From Peribacillus sp044761665 (GTDB lineage Bacteria > Bacillota > Bacilli > Bacillales > DSM-1321): a stretch of DNA of 64,000 nt. The number at the start of each line of letters is the position of its first letter. Position 1 is the first letter of the stretch. The stretch spans positions 124,001-188,000 of the forward strand of contig NZ_JBIWCW010000003.1 in the NCBI RefSeq assembly GCF_044761665.1. The letters run 5' to 3'. The position numbers were made by a program, and so were the translations under genes. Positions 8,039 through 17,353 of the stretch are shown here, piece after piece. The notes under the pieces were generated by a model. That model was not told the DNA's origin. It ran no database searches and was given only the letters and a program-made list of their open reading frames with translations.

Positions 8039-8668
8039 TTAAAAAACCACCCATTCTGGATTAATTTCTATTAAATTTCCTATTAACCTTATTGCCGGGT
8101 CTTTGACTCCAGAATTCTGAATTAATAATGGCAATTTATTGTCGACATACGATTGATGTGAAAGATTGTTATTCCATAATGAAGCTACTAGATACCTTTC
8201 TTTATGGTTTGGATTTCTACAAAATACCCCTGCTAACATTCCGGAAGTATCTGTCATACCCTTATTCCACACTTCTTTTTGTACTTGTTCAAAATGAAAT
8301 TGTCTATTTAAATCTACATCACAATCTGCAATTCGAAGGAGATTTCCTTCATGTAATAACCTTGTGAAGTCTATTGAACCTATATCAAACATTTTTTCGT
8401 AAATTTCAACTGAGATATTTTGATAAGTATTTTTTTGATTACTGTTCTCGAAAATATCGTCATGATGATATTTCATGAATTTTTTATAAGAATGGGAGTC
8501 TTTCCAAAATGAAAGAATCCCTGCTTCAAAGGGCTTATTTTTATCCCAACCACCTATTTGACCTAAAAATCATTCCGAATTTTTTAAGTTACTCCATTTC
8601 TCTTGTGCGTTTGAAAATGAACCTTTACTTTTTTCATCTACATGACACTTAATCCACTTTATTATCAT
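8039..8668 (-). pseudogene. DUF4937 (YdbC-like) gene with in-frame nonsense codon
   Basis: Reading from an ATG at 8668 with a good site (AGGAG five bases upstream) gives MIIKWIKCHVDEKSKG, then EKWSNLKNSE, a TGA at 8570-8572, and straight on FLGQIGGWD, FWKDSHSYKKFMKYHHDD to the end at 8039. The total is 209 residues interrupted by a single stop. The conserved block around the stop normally reads G-F-x-G-Q-x-G-G-W, so the TGA probably replaces a GGA glycine codon by one substitution. The 145-residue frame starting at 8476 has no ribosome binding site of its own. Function of this B. subtilis YdbC-like family is unknown; this copy looks recently inactivated, or else carries a base error. Confidence 0.8.
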
Positions 8669-8750
8669 ATAAGCTCCTAAAAGTTTCTAATCCTAAATCT
8701 GCAAAATCAAAGAAAGTAATTTTTTGGCTGACTCTTAGAACGGTTTAGAT

Positions 8751-9125
8751 TTAGTGTTTATTCCGCTCTAAGAATTCCATCCGGTTACCGAAGGGGTCGG
8801 AAATGAAGAACCTTTTAACCCCGGGGATTCTATCGTCTTCTGTGACTTCGATCCCGTTTGTTAGTAAATGTTGTTTTAACGCTTCTAAATTTTCTATTGC
8901 AAAAGCCGGATGCGCCTTTTTGGCTGGATAAAAGGGTTCTTCGATTCCTATATGTATTTGATAATTTCCAAATTGAAACCACAACCCACCGCTTTTCTTT
9001 AATGATTCAGGCTTTTCGACTTCATCCAAACGCAAAATGTCCTTGAAAAACTTTCTTGCCGTGTCCTCACTGCCTTTAGGAGCAGCGAGCTGAATATGGT
9101 CAATGGTTTGAAACTTAAATGGCAT
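8751..9125 (-). CDS. VOC superfamily (glyoxalase-like) protein
   Basis: A 124-residue VOC protein: IDHIQLAAPKGSEDTARKFF opens the first module with a metal-type His, and HIGIEEP, AFAIENLE and FISDPFGNRMEFLE complete the two-module fold, with the closing Glu of the canonical metal triad present. The start at 9125 is chosen for its spacing from GGAGAGG; an ATG at 9134 sits too close. It is a lone gene between the DUF4937 pseudogene and pucR. It could be a lactoylglutathione-lyase-like or fosfomycin/bleomycin-type protein; the sequence does not decide. Confidence 0.82.
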   Translation of the reverse strand: MPFKFQTIDHIQLAAPKGSEDTARKFFKDILRLDEVEKPESLKKSGGLWFQFGNYQIHIGIEEPFYPAKKAHPAFAIENLEALKQHLLTNGIEVTEDDRIPGVKRFFISDPFGNRMEFLERNKH

Positions 9126-9292
9126 ATGAATCATTCCTCTCCGAATTCTATTGTGTGGTACCTAACTATCATTTTACTTCTATTGTAATAATAAGGAAAT
9201 TACGGAGTTGTTATTTATAATAATAAGTCTTACTTATGTTTCTACATTCTAACGTGCTAATGAGACATGTGATATCGAGTACATCGAGTACA

Positions 9293-10909
9293 CTAACTAG
9301 TCAGCAAGGTGTTGATTCTTAAGGCAAGTCGTATTTGCAATGTGGTTTCGGAATCTTTTAAGCTCTTGCCAAGCAGTTCCTCGCATTTCTCCAGCCTGTA
9401 TACGACGGTGTTCCGATGAACAAATAGTCTTTTGGCTGTTTCGGATATTTGGCAATGGGTCTCAAGGTAAACGGATAAAGTCTGTAACAACGGTTCCTGT
9501 TCCTCGTTGTTGATTTTTGAAAATCCTTGCAGGGCGAAGTGGTGGAAGTTCTTTAGGTCTTCCTCAGGGATGATTCGTAACAATTCCATGATGTCCTTGG
9601 TCCGGAATGTCTGGATGTATTCGGGCCTCTTTGATAAACCACCTTCCTTGAGGGAATCGTTCGCTTCCTTGAAGGCATGTTTGATCTGAAGGAATTTCGG
9701 TGCCATATGACTGACACCGAACGAGACCGTACAACCGAATTGGTCATTCACCAATTTTTGCAGTTTTTGTAGGGAAGATTCTACATATTGAAGAGAACGG
9801 GTGGAATCTTCATTCACTTCATATAAAAGAATGCACTTCTTTCCTTTCGTAAAGAGATGGATGGGGAAAGGTGATTCGTGAAGTTCTTCTTCTAAAAACT
9901 TGTGGACCGTATCGGCTTTTTCTTGCTGTTGGGTAAAGTTTTTACTTTCTTGCATTTCATCAATTTTTCCGACAGCACATATATACGTTTGTTCATTATG
10001 TAAGGAGAATTCCTTTGCCCGGTTTATAATTTCCTCCTGTGAGGAGAAACTGCCATCAAGAACATGCAGGAAGAATTCATTCCGTATATTTCGATCGTGT
10101 TGCTTGAGGGCATGCTCTTTCATTAAGGAGAAGGAAATGACGTTTGTAGCCTGTTCAATCGTCAATGTAATGAGATTGTCACTTGTCTTGATTTCTCCCA
10201 AGATGATCAAATAGCCAAATATCTTTTCATCCATATAGATGGGGAATACGGTATAGGTTTGCTGATTGGATAGAATCGAAAAAGAGAAAAAGGGAGTTAT
10301 GGTTGTTGGATAGTTAAATCCCTCACTTGCTATTTTTTTGATTATTGGAAAAATTGGAGAGACACGATTAGGGAAGACGATTGGTTTAAAGTATTGGTCA
10401 ACCAATGTAATAGGAAATTCAATCATCTTGGATAAGTGATCAAGTAATTTCTGGATTCCTTTTCCGCGCATGATTAGGTTGGTAAATTGTTTGTGCGTTT
10501 CCATGGCGTACATTAACTCATGGGCGCGTTGATCTAAAATGGCCCTTAATGTGAGATTGGTGATTTCGCCGAGAGATAAGTCTTCGGGAAGATCGATTAT
10601 GGGAAGTGAGAGTTCATTGGCGAGTTGAAGGATTTCATCCGGTACTTCTTTTAAGTAGCGTCGCGTTTTAATGCCAAGTGCGGCGCAACCTTGTTTTGCC
10701 ATACCTTCGACGAGGGTCTTTAATAATAATGGTTGATCCTTTAGATGGTAAGCGGTCGTCACAAGAAATTCGTTCGGTTTTAGAAAATGGATGATATCCG
10801 GAGCGTCCATCATATTGACCGTACGCACTTCGCATTCCATTCCTGATTCTCCTGCTATTACATGCATCCCGGATAAAAACGGCAAATGTAAAAGTTCAGC
10901 TACCTTCAT
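9293..10909 (-). CDS. pucR: PucR-type regulator of purine catabolism
   Basis: A 538-residue transcriptional regulator. The N-terminal PucR domain (about 1-125) includes MKVAELLHLPFLSGMHVIAG and DLPEDLSLGEITNLTLRAIL. A central GGDEF-like/CdaR segment follows (about 290-420), and the C-terminal helix-turn-helix reads QISETAKRLFVHRNTVVYRL (about 485-505). B. subtilis PucR controls the puc genes in response to purine breakdown intermediates. It lies divergent from the Rieske oxygenase gene across 300 bp, centrally among the purine genes, which supports the same job here. GAGGTG precedes the start. Confidence 0.92.
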   Translation of the reverse strand: MKVAELLHLPFLSGMHVIAGESGMECEVRTVNMMDAPDIIHFLKPNEFLVTTAYHLKDQPLLLKTLVEGMAKQGCAALGIKTRRYLKEVPDEILQLANELSLPIIDLPEDLSLGEITNLTLRAILDQRAHELMYAMETHKQFTNLIMRGKGIQKLLDHLSKMIEFPITLVDQYFKPIVFPNRVSPIFPIIKKIASEGFNYPTTITPFFSFSILSNQQTYTVFPIYMDEKIFGYLIILGEIKTSDNLITLTIEQATNVISFSLMKEHALKQHDRNIRNEFFLHVLDGSFSSQEEIINRAKEFSLHNEQTYICAVGKIDEMQESKNFTQQQEKADTVHKFLEEELHESPFPIHLFTKGKKCILLYEVNEDSTRSLQYVESSLQKLQKLVNDQFGCTVSFGVSHMAPKFLQIKHAFKEANDSLKEGGLSKRPEYIQTFRTKDIMELLRIIPEEDLKNFHHFALQGFSKINNEEQEPLLQTLSVYLETHCQISETAKRLFVHRNTVVYRLEKCEELLGKSLKDSETTLQIRLALRINTLLTS

Positions 10910-11209
10910 CTAAACACACCTCAATCTTTCATTTTATTTTTTCTAGATGATTGCGAGTTTAACAGTCTGATTATTTAAGAGCCTGCTTGGTGAAGACTAT
11001 GTTCTGTTTCTTTTTATCGGCTTCATGCTGTGAATTTTTTTATCATATCTTACAATCTCTTTGACATTATTTACAATTTTATCATTTCTCTTTGTTAAAA
11101 TATACAAATATTTATTTATATGTGAGGTTTTCTAACATAAGTGGTGACATAAAATTAGAAAATTGATACTATTTATAAAAAGCTAAAGAATGTTAGGGGA
11201 GATGAAGAA
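10910..11209. other. Divergent intergenic region between pucR and the Rieske gene
   Basis: 300 bp of AT-rich DNA. A TTGACA hexamer lies near 11060 without a well-spaced -10, and several AT runs could act as promoter elements. I found no clear copy of the B. subtilis PucR box and no hairpin terminator. It must hold the promoters for both divergent genes. Confidence 0.4.
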
Positions 11210-12265
11210 ATGAAGGAAACCACTGTTGCTAGTAAAAAGAAAAAAAGAGTGACGCCCTATCCGAAGGAATGCACATTTAGTAAAGAGGATTGGGATGTAT
11301 TGACGCAGTACTGGTTTCCGGTGGCGGCAGTCGAGGAAGTGACGGAAAAGCCCCTGGGCATTAAATTGCTGGATGTCCATCTTGTTCTTTACCGTGCGAA
11401 TGGTAAAATCATCGTGGCAAGAGATCTTTGTTTGCACCGGGGAGTTCCTTTAAGCATGGGTTGGGTGGAAGATGATAATATTGTTTGCCCATATCATGGA
11501 TTTAGATACGGACCAGAAGGGAATTGCACGGGAATACCTGCACATCCCAATGCGAAAATTTCTCCACGTCTTTGTATTAATATATATCCAACTGTAGAGC
11601 GTTATGGCTTGGTTTGGACTTCCATTGCGAGTGATGAGGAGGATATTCCTCCGCTGCCGGCTTGGGATGACCGAGAATATCTGAATATTCTGCCTCCTTA
11701 CATCGACATTGCTGGGTCAGCAGGGAGGCAGATGGAAGGATTTTTGGATGTATCCCACTTTGCCTGGGTCCATTCAGAGAGCTTCGCTGATCGTGATAAT
11801 CCTGTTGTGCCAAGTTATAAAGTGGATAAAACGGAGTATGGCTTACATGTAGAGTATGTGAGTTCGGTCAGCAATTATGGAAAGGACCTGCAACATTTGG
11901 AGCCACCGAACTTTAAATGGTTGCGCGTGTTCGATATATATCCACCTTTAGCGGCAAGGTTGACCGTCCATTTTCCAGAAGGAGGGAAATTATTCATCCT
12001 AAATTGCGCAAGCCCTGTTTCGGCTCGGAAAACCCGAATGTTTTCCCCGATGGCAAGAAATTTTGACATGGATGCTCCGCTTGAAGACACCTATGAATTC
12101 AATTTGCAGATTTTCAATGAAGATAAGGAAATGGTTGAAAATCAAAAGCCAGAGGAGCTACCACTAGACCTACAGGCAGAAGCTCATATCGCGGCGGATA
12201 AAACCTCGATTGCCTACCGTCAGCTATTGAGGGACTTGGGATTAGGGTCGAATTATACAAGTTGA
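11210..12265 (+). CDS. Rieske non-heme iron oxygenase (HpxD-like candidate)
   Basis: The oxygenase component of a two-component ring-hydroxylating system, 351 residues. The N-terminal Rieske domain has the 2Fe-2S motif CLHRG followed by CPYHGF (C-x-H, 17 residues, C-x2-H). The catalytic domain has the mononuclear iron motif DVSHFAWVH (D-x2-H-x4-H), with a later Asp expected as third ligand. No reductase or ferredoxin gene is nearby. In Klebsiella a Rieske protein (HpxD) with a reductase (HpxE) oxidises hypoxanthine. The position between pucR and the allantoin genes suggests a purine substrate, but aromatic demethylase-type activity cannot be excluded. Its own terminator follows. Confidence 0.85.
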   Translation: MKETTVASKKKKRVTPYPKECTFSKEDWDVLTQYWFPVAAVEEVTEKPLGIKLLDVHLVLYRANGKIIVARDLCLHRGVPLSMGWVEDDNIVCPYHGFRYGPEGNCTGIPAHPNAKISPRLCINIYPTVERYGLVWTSIASDEEDIPPLPAWDDREYLNILPPYIDIAGSAGRQMEGFLDVSHFAWVHSESFADRDNPVVPSYKVDKTEYGLHVEYVSSVSNYGKDLQHLEPPNFKWLRVFDIYPPLAARLTVHFPEGGKLFILNCASPVSARKTRMFSPMARNFDMDAPLEDTYEFNLQIFNEDKEMVENQKPEELPLDLQAEAHIAADKTSIAYRQLLRDLGLGSNYTS

Positions 12266-12268
12266 AAT

Positions 12269-12306
12269 GGGAGGGTGTCCTTTTGGCGGGCACTCTCGCT
12301 TTTTTC
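12269..12306 (+). terminator. Terminator after the Rieske oxygenase gene
   Basis: GAGGGTGTCC pairs (with G-U pairs) with GGGCACTCTC and is followed by a T-rich run. Confidence 0.85.
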
Positions 12307-12492
12307 TCTCGTGAAAAGTCAAGGTGAATTCATGGGATAAATGGGAAGGTGAACTAGTAATCATGCACAAAAATATCTTGGAATTCTAACGGATTTGTCA
12401 ATGAAGTTCACGGTTTAAGCAAGTAAAATACTCCATATAACATATTTTTGTGAAGATTCATAACATATAAAGATGAGAATAAAAGGAGCGAT

Positions 12493-13743
12493 ATGATGGC
12501 CATTCAAATTGAAAAATACAAATATGAAAAAGATAATGTTGCTTCCTTGATTGAATGGTTGGCTTCATTCGGTTTAACGGAGAATGATGGAGTCACTCGG
12601 TTATTATATTCCGAGGCATGGGTGAAGGCTCAGCATGCGGTGAAAAAGGAAATGGAAGAAGTGGGATTGCAGACCTATTTTGATGATGTAGGTAACTTAT
12701 TTGGAAGATTGGAAGGGTCGAACCCCGGAAGTAAAACAATCCTCACGGGCTCGCATATCGATACGGTTGTTGATGGTGGGAAATATGACGGTGCTTTTGG
12801 GGTCATCGCTAGTTTCCTAGCGGTACAAAGGCTGTATCAAACCTATGGACCTCCCCAAAAAACGATAGAAGTCGTTTCCTTTTGTGAAGAGGAAGGAAGC
12901 CGTTTTCCTTTGACGTTCTGGGGATCGAGAAATATTCAAGGGGTGTATGGCCTTGATCAAGTGAAAGGGCTGACAGATTCAGAGGGCTATCCATTTTTGG
13001 GAGCCATGAAGGAAGCTGGTTTTGACCCTGATACATATATAACTCCAGTTCGTGATGATATTGAGAGATTCGTCGAGATTCATATTGAACAGGGAATGGT
13101 TCTGGAAAAAAATCAAAAGACAATCGGGGTCGTCAGCCATATTGTCGGGCAGCGCCGTTATACGATTAAAGTGCAGGGTGAAAGCAATCATGCGGGAACG
13201 ACTCCGATGCACTATAGGAAAGATGCCGTCAGTGCCGCTTCGGAATACATTTCTTTTTTGACGAAAAAGGCCAAGGAAATGCATCCTCATTTAGTTGCAA
13301 CAGTAGGTAAACTGGAAGTGTTGCCAAATGTTCCAAACGTCGTGGCAGGTGAAGTGGCTTTCAGTTTAGATATCAGGCATCACCAAGAAGGAGTCCTTGA
13401 CGCGTTTTGTGCGGAGATTTTCTCGACCTTCCAATCTCATGCGGATGAGAGGGAGATGTCGTTGGAAATCTCGCAGTGGATGGATGTTTTGCCCGTTGAA
13501 CTAAATGAAGAGATGAATGCAATGATTCGTGGAATTGCTGAAGATAAAAATATACCTTATCAAGATATCATAAGCGGTGCGGGGCACGATGCACAGGTAT
13601 TTGGTTCGGTTTGTCCGACTTGCTTAATCTTTGTTCCCAGCCGGGATGGAATCAGCCACTCGCCTAAAGAATTTACGCATGTTCATGATTTAGAAAAGGG
13701 AATCGATGTTTTAAGCGAAATATTATATCAATTAGCCTATTAA
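12493..13743 (+). CDS. pucF: Allantoate amidohydrolase (M20 family)
   Basis: Converts allantoate to (S)-ureidoglycine with release of CO2 and ammonia. The 416-residue M20 dinuclear metalloenzyme shows the metal ligands in order: GSHIDTV (His), GGKYDGAFGV (Asp bridging), CEEEGSRF (catalytic Glu and ligand), EIHIEQG (His) and GAGHDAQVF (His). AAGGAG lies four bases before the first of two adjacent ATGs. It is the first gene of a tight three-gene operon with the aminotransferase (15 bp gap) and allantoinase. N-carbamoyl-amino-acid hydrolases share the fold; the neighbours favour allantoate. Confidence 0.93.
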   Translation: MMAIQIEKYKYEKDNVASLIEWLASFGLTENDGVTRLLYSEAWVKAQHAVKKEMEEVGLQTYFDDVGNLFGRLEGSNPGSKTILTGSHIDTVVDGGKYDGAFGVIASFLAVQRLYQTYGPPQKTIEVVSFCEEEGSRFPLTFWGSRNIQGVYGLDQVKGLTDSEGYPFLGAMKEAGFDPDTYITPVRDDIERFVEIHIEQGMVLEKNQKTIGVVSHIVGQRRYTIKVQGESNHAGTTPMHYRKDAVSAASEYISFLTKKAKEMHPHLVATVGKLEVLPNVPNVVAGEVAFSLDIRHHQEGVLDAFCAEIFSTFQSHADEREMSLEISQWMDVLPVELNEEMNAMIRGIAEDKNIPYQDIISGAGHDAQVFGSVCPTCLIFVPSRDGISHSPKEFTHVHDLEKGIDVLSEILYQLAY

Positions 13744-13758
13744 GGGGAGCTGAAGAAA

Positions 13759-15012
13759 ATGGCATATAAAGAACTATATACACCGATCAGGACCATCATG
13801 ACCCCAGGACCGGTGGAGGTGGACCCGCGAGTTTTACGGGCGATGAGCGCTCCGATCTTGGGGCAGTTTGATCCCGCATTCACGAATATCATGAATGAAG
13901 TGATGGAAATGCTCCGTCTCGTATTCCAGACGAAGAATCACTGGGCCTTTCCCATCGATGGTACATCCCGGTCTGGGAATGAAGCGATTCTTTGTAGCAT
14001 CATTGAGCCGGGAGATAAGGTCTTGGTTCCCATTTTCGGTAGGTTTGGTCATTTACTGGTTGAAATTTGTGAGCGCTATGGAGCGGAAGTGCATACAATC
14101 GAATGTCCGTGGGGAGAGGTTTTTGATCCCTCGGTTATCATTGCGGAAATCAAGAAAGTTTCGCCGAAAATAACGGCGATCGTCCATGGGGAAACGTCTA
14201 CAGGCTGCATGCAGCCACTGGCGGAAATCGGGAAAGCCTGCCGTGAGCAAGGTGTTTTGCTCGTTGTCGATGCGGTCGCATCAATCGGGGGAACGGATGT
14301 AAAGGTGGATGAGTGGTGTATTGATGGATTGATAGGAGGTACGCAAAAATGCTTGTCCGTCCCTTCAGGAATGGCACCTATCACCTACAATGAGAGAATT
14401 GAAAAAATTATTCAGTCACGTAAAAAGGTAGAACGAGGGATTGCAACGGAGGAAGATCGTCAATATATATCAAGGCATCGCCCCATTACCAGTAATTATT
14501 TCGATTTGGGCATGCTGCAGGATTATTGGGGACCTCGCCGATTGAATCACCATACAGAAGCAACTTCGATGATTTATGCATTGCGTGAAGGTCTGCGACT
14601 TGTACTCGATGAAGGATTGGAACAGAGATTCGCCCGTCATAAGCATCACGAAGCCGCACTTGTGGCTGGAATCGAGGCAATGGGCTTAACGTTATTCGGG
14701 GATAGGCAAAATAAATTGCCATGTGTCACTTGTGTCGAAATTCCAGAAGCGGTGGATGGAGAGCAAGTTCGGTCGATGTTATTGAATGAATTTGGTATCG
14801 AAATCGCTTCATCGTTCGGTCCGCTTCACGGTAAGATTTGGAGAATCGGTACGATGGGATTCAGCTGCCGGAAAGAGAATATCCTCTTCGTTCTGTCCTC
14901 CTTGGAAGCGGTCCTTATACGCCAAGGGTTCGGAGTGAACAGGGGAGAAGCCTTGCAGGCTGCCCTCGACGTATATGTAGGGGAAACGGAGAAAATGTTT
15001 GGAGTGCAATAA
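13759..15012 (+). CDS. pucG: (S)-ureidoglycine--glyoxylate aminotransferase
   Basis: A PLP enzyme of class V, 417 residues, that moves the amino group of ureidoglycine to glyoxylate, giving oxalurate and glycine. Visible features: TPGPVEVDPRVLRAMSAP at the start, DGTSRSGNEA for phosphate binding, VVDAVASIGG with the PLP-ring Asp, and GGTQKCLSVPSG with the Schiff-base Lys197. It resembles serine-glyoxylate aminotransferases, but the position between allantoate amidohydrolase and allantoinase indicates PucG. A GGGGAG site precedes the ATG. Confidence 0.93.
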   Translation: MAYKELYTPIRTIMTPGPVEVDPRVLRAMSAPILGQFDPAFTNIMNEVMEMLRLVFQTKNHWAFPIDGTSRSGNEAILCSIIEPGDKVLVPIFGRFGHLLVEICERYGAEVHTIECPWGEVFDPSVIIAEIKKVSPKITAIVHGETSTGCMQPLAEIGKACREQGVLLVVDAVASIGGTDVKVDEWCIDGLIGGTQKCLSVPSGMAPITYNERIEKIIQSRKKVERGIATEEDRQYISRHRPITSNYFDLGMLQDYWGPRRLNHHTEATSMIYALREGLRLVLDEGLEQRFARHKHHEAALVAGIEAMGLTLFGDRQNKLPCVTCVEIPEAVDGEQVRSMLLNEFGIEIASSFGPLHGKIWRIGTMGFSCRKENILFVLSSLEAVLIRQGFGVNRGEALQAALDVYVGETEKMFGVQ

Positions 15013-15062
15013 GGCGGGGAGATGGCTCCTGTTTTATTGCCACACAACTTGAAGGAGTGATT

Positions 15063-16439
15063 ATGGTGTCAACATACGATCTCATTATCCGTAATGGCTA
15101 CGTGGTATTGCCTGATGAAGTGAAGAAAACTGATGTGGCCATCCAGAATGGCGTAATCATCAAGATTGGAAATCTGCTTGGTGATACAGGATTGGAAGAA
15201 TATGAAGCGTGCGATCAATACGTTTTTCCTGGAATGATCGATGTGCATGTGCATTTTAGTGAACCTGGACGTGCCCATTGGGAAGGGTTTGAAACGGGCT
15301 CACAGATGATGGCGGCGGGCGGCTGCACGACCTATTTTGATATGCCATTGAATGGGATCCCTTCGACCATTGATGAAGCCGCGTTACTTGAGAAGGCGAA
15401 GGTCGGGGAAGCAAAATCGGTTGTCGATTTCGGGTTATGGGGTGGCCTCGTTCCTGGAAATATAGAGGAGTTGGAAGGGTTAGCTAAATCAGGGGCCGTC
15501 GGTTTTAAAGCCTTTCTATCCGCAACGGGCAATGATAAGTTTGAGCGAGCGGATGATTTTACCTTGCTTCATGGTATGAGGGAAATCGCAAAATTGGATA
15601 AGATTTTGGCGCTACATGCGGAAAGTGATTCCATTACACAATTTTTGAAGCAGGAGAAAGAGGATCAAGGATTATTCAGCGCTGAAGACTATGCGGCGAC
15701 TCGTCCTGTATTAGCGGAAGCGGAAGCTGTCGAACGGGCTCTCACATATGCCGAAATGACAGGATGCCGGCTGCATTTTGTCCATATCAGCAGTGGTTTG
15801 GCGATGGAAAAGATTGAAGCGGCCAAGCGGTGCGGTCTGGATGTAACGGTTGAAACCTGTCCTCATTACTTGTTATTCAATCAAGATACGCTTGTCGAGA
15901 AAGGTACGGTCGCAAAATGCGCGCCCCCTCTGCGTGATAAGGCCGAACAGGAAAAGTTGATTGCTTTATTAATAGAAGGAAGGTTTGATATGATTTCTTC
16001 CGATCACTCTCCATGTCCTTACGAATTGAAGGACCCTGCGGAACATAACTTGTTTGAAGCATGGGGTGGTATAAGTGGTGGGCAATTTTCCTTGCTGTCG
16101 ATGATTGAACTGGCTATTACCTATGAAATACCGTTTCATAAAATCGCGGATTGGATAGCCGGGGCACCGGCTGAACGGTTTGGTCTCTCTTCAAGAAAAG
16201 GGCAAATAAAAGTAGGGAAGGAAGGGGATGTTGCTATTGTTTCATTGAATGACACGCATACTGTCACCGAAGATAATTTCTTTGCCAAGCATAAGCAAAG
16301 TGTCTATATGGGCCACACCTTCCCGTGTACGATAAACGCCACATTCAAAAAGGGAAAACCAGTCTATGAAAAGGGTGAAATCACGCAACAGGATCGGGGA
16401 ACCTGGCTTAAAAGTATGGAAATCGAACCTTCGATTTAA
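15063..16439 (+). CDS. pucH: Allantoinase
   Basis: Hydrolyses allantoin to allantoate. The 458-residue cyclic amidohydrolase has the metal motif IDVHVHFSEPGR (His62, His64), the presumed carboxylated Lys149 in GFKAFLSATG, further metal His residues in LHAES and HFVHIS, and the catalytic Asp in SSDHSPCP. The start at 15063 has AAGGAG five bases upstream; an open frame reaching back to 14838 is only overlap with pucG. It is the last gene of the pucFGH operon, 50 bp after pucG, and is followed by a terminator. Dihydropyrimidinase is less likely given context. Confidence 0.95.
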   Translation: MVSTYDLIIRNGYVVLPDEVKKTDVAIQNGVIIKIGNLLGDTGLEEYEACDQYVFPGMIDVHVHFSEPGRAHWEGFETGSQMMAAGGCTTYFDMPLNGIPSTIDEAALLEKAKVGEAKSVVDFGLWGGLVPGNIEELEGLAKSGAVGFKAFLSATGNDKFERADDFTLLHGMREIAKLDKILALHAESDSITQFLKQEKEDQGLFSAEDYAATRPVLAEAEAVERALTYAEMTGCRLHFVHISSGLAMEKIEAAKRCGLDVTVETCPHYLLFNQDTLVEKGTVAKCAPPLRDKAEQEKLIALLIEGRFDMISSDHSPCPYELKDPAEHNLFEAWGGISGGQFSLLSMIELAITYEIPFHKIADWIAGAPAERFGLSSRKGQIKVGKEGDVAIVSLNDTHTVTEDNFFAKHKQSVYMGHTFPCTINATFKKGKPVYEKGEITQQDRGTWLKSMEIEPSI

Positions 16440-16455
16440 TAGTATAGAGTACATG

Positions 16456-16490
16456 AAGGTGATTCCGAATTATCGGCATCACCTTTTTCC
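16456..16490 (+). terminator. Terminator of the pucFGH operon
   Basis: AAGGTGAT-(TCCG/CGGC)-ATCACCTT forms a stem with an AT-rich loop, followed by a T-rich stretch. Confidence 0.85.
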
Positions 16491-16645
16491 TTTAATACAG
16501 CTCATCACTGACTATATTAGAAAAATATCCCGGTAATAAAACGTTGACTCTTTATGAATCATTGTTATAGGATTACGGTATGAAAAAATGTATAAAAAGC
16601 ATAAATCTACATGTATAATACCGATGAACTGTCCTTTTAGAAAAC

Positions 16646-16682
16646 AAAGGGTGCCCGTAAAGAGCGGGGGCATCCTTTTTTA
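16646..16682 (+). terminator. Intrinsic terminator/attenuator in the dedA leader
   Basis: AAAGGGTGCCCG pairs with the GGGGGCATCCTTT arm and is followed by six T, about 35 bp upstream of the DedA gene start and in its direction. No annotated gene ends here, so it is either an attenuator or the end of a short upstream transcript. Confidence 0.6.
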
Positions 16683-16715
16683 TATGTAACTGTTGAAAGA
16701 AAGGGGGAAACCTCT

Positions 16716-17309
16716 ATGGAATCTATAATCATGGATATGATAGAAGCGTTTAAATCTTTATCATATTTCGGAGTATTGCTCGCATTGACATTTGAATTCA
16801 TCCCTGCCGAAGTAGTGCTACCGCTTGCTGGCTATTGGGTCTATCAAGGTGAAAGGAATTTGATCTTGACGATACTGGCCGGTTCGATTGGTGGGGTGAC
16901 AGGCCCCTTGACGCTATACGCACTAGGAAGGTATGGGGGAAGGCCACTCGTAATGAAGTTTGGAAAGTACTTTTTGGTTAAAGAGGAGCAACTGAATAAA
17001 GCTGAATACTTCTTCGATAAGTATGGAGCAGGAATTGCCTTTTTCGGGAGATTTGTTCCAGGAATCCGTACGGCCATTTCATTACCGTGTGGCATTCTGA
17101 AGATGAATATCTGGAAATTCATACTCTATACATATTTGGCGATGCTTCCTGTAACCACTATCTATGTATATCTAGGGTATAAACTAGGACCACAATGGGA
17201 GCAGGCTGGAGCGATATTCGCACAATATGCGAACTTTTTGCTCATCCCAATTGTCCTGATTGTCATTTGGTTGTTCTTAAAAGCAAAGAAAAGAAAAGCG
17301 AAACAATAA
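16716..17309 (+). CDS. DedA/SNARE-associated family membrane protein
   Basis: A 197-residue polytopic membrane protein of the DedA family, linked to undecaprenyl-phosphate or phospholipid flipping and envelope homeostasis. It has the family's acidic entry motif FEFIPAEVVLPLAGYW and the arginine motif FFGRFVPGIRTAISLPCG that forms the re-entrant transport region. The C-terminus is a basic tail (KAKKRKAKQ). AAGGGGG lies eight bases before the ATG. A hairpin with a T-run in the leader suggests attenuation. A second DedA paralogue lies at 48812. Confidence 0.92.
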   Translation: MESIIMDMIEAFKSLSYFGVLLALTFEFIPAEVVLPLAGYWVYQGERNLILTILAGSIGGVTGPLTLYALGRYGGRPLVMKFGKYFLVKEEQLNKAEYFFDKYGAGIAFFGRFVPGIRTAISLPCGILKMNIWKFILYTYLAMLPVTTIYVYLGYKLGPQWEQAGAIFAQYANFLLIPIVLIVIWLFLKAKKRKAKQ

Positions 17310-17313
17310 CAAA

Positions 17314-17345
17314 GAAGGCGCCGTTTTCAGGCGCCTTGTTTTTAT
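17314..17345. terminator. Terminator between dedA and the YjcZ-like gene
   Basis: AAGGCGCC and GGCGCCTT pair around a short loop, followed by GTTTTT on the plus strand; it may also serve the convergent minus-strand gene. Confidence 0.88.
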
Positions 17346-17353
17346 TTAATGTG

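Noticed and set aside
8128..8367. Plus-strand frame inside the DUF4937 gene
   Set aside because: Opposite strand of a recognisable, though interrupted, coding sequence.
14838..15062. Upstream in-frame extension of the allantoinase gene
   Set aside because: The open frame overlaps the end of pucG and lacks a ribosome binding site; AAGGAG and the family start both indicate 15063.
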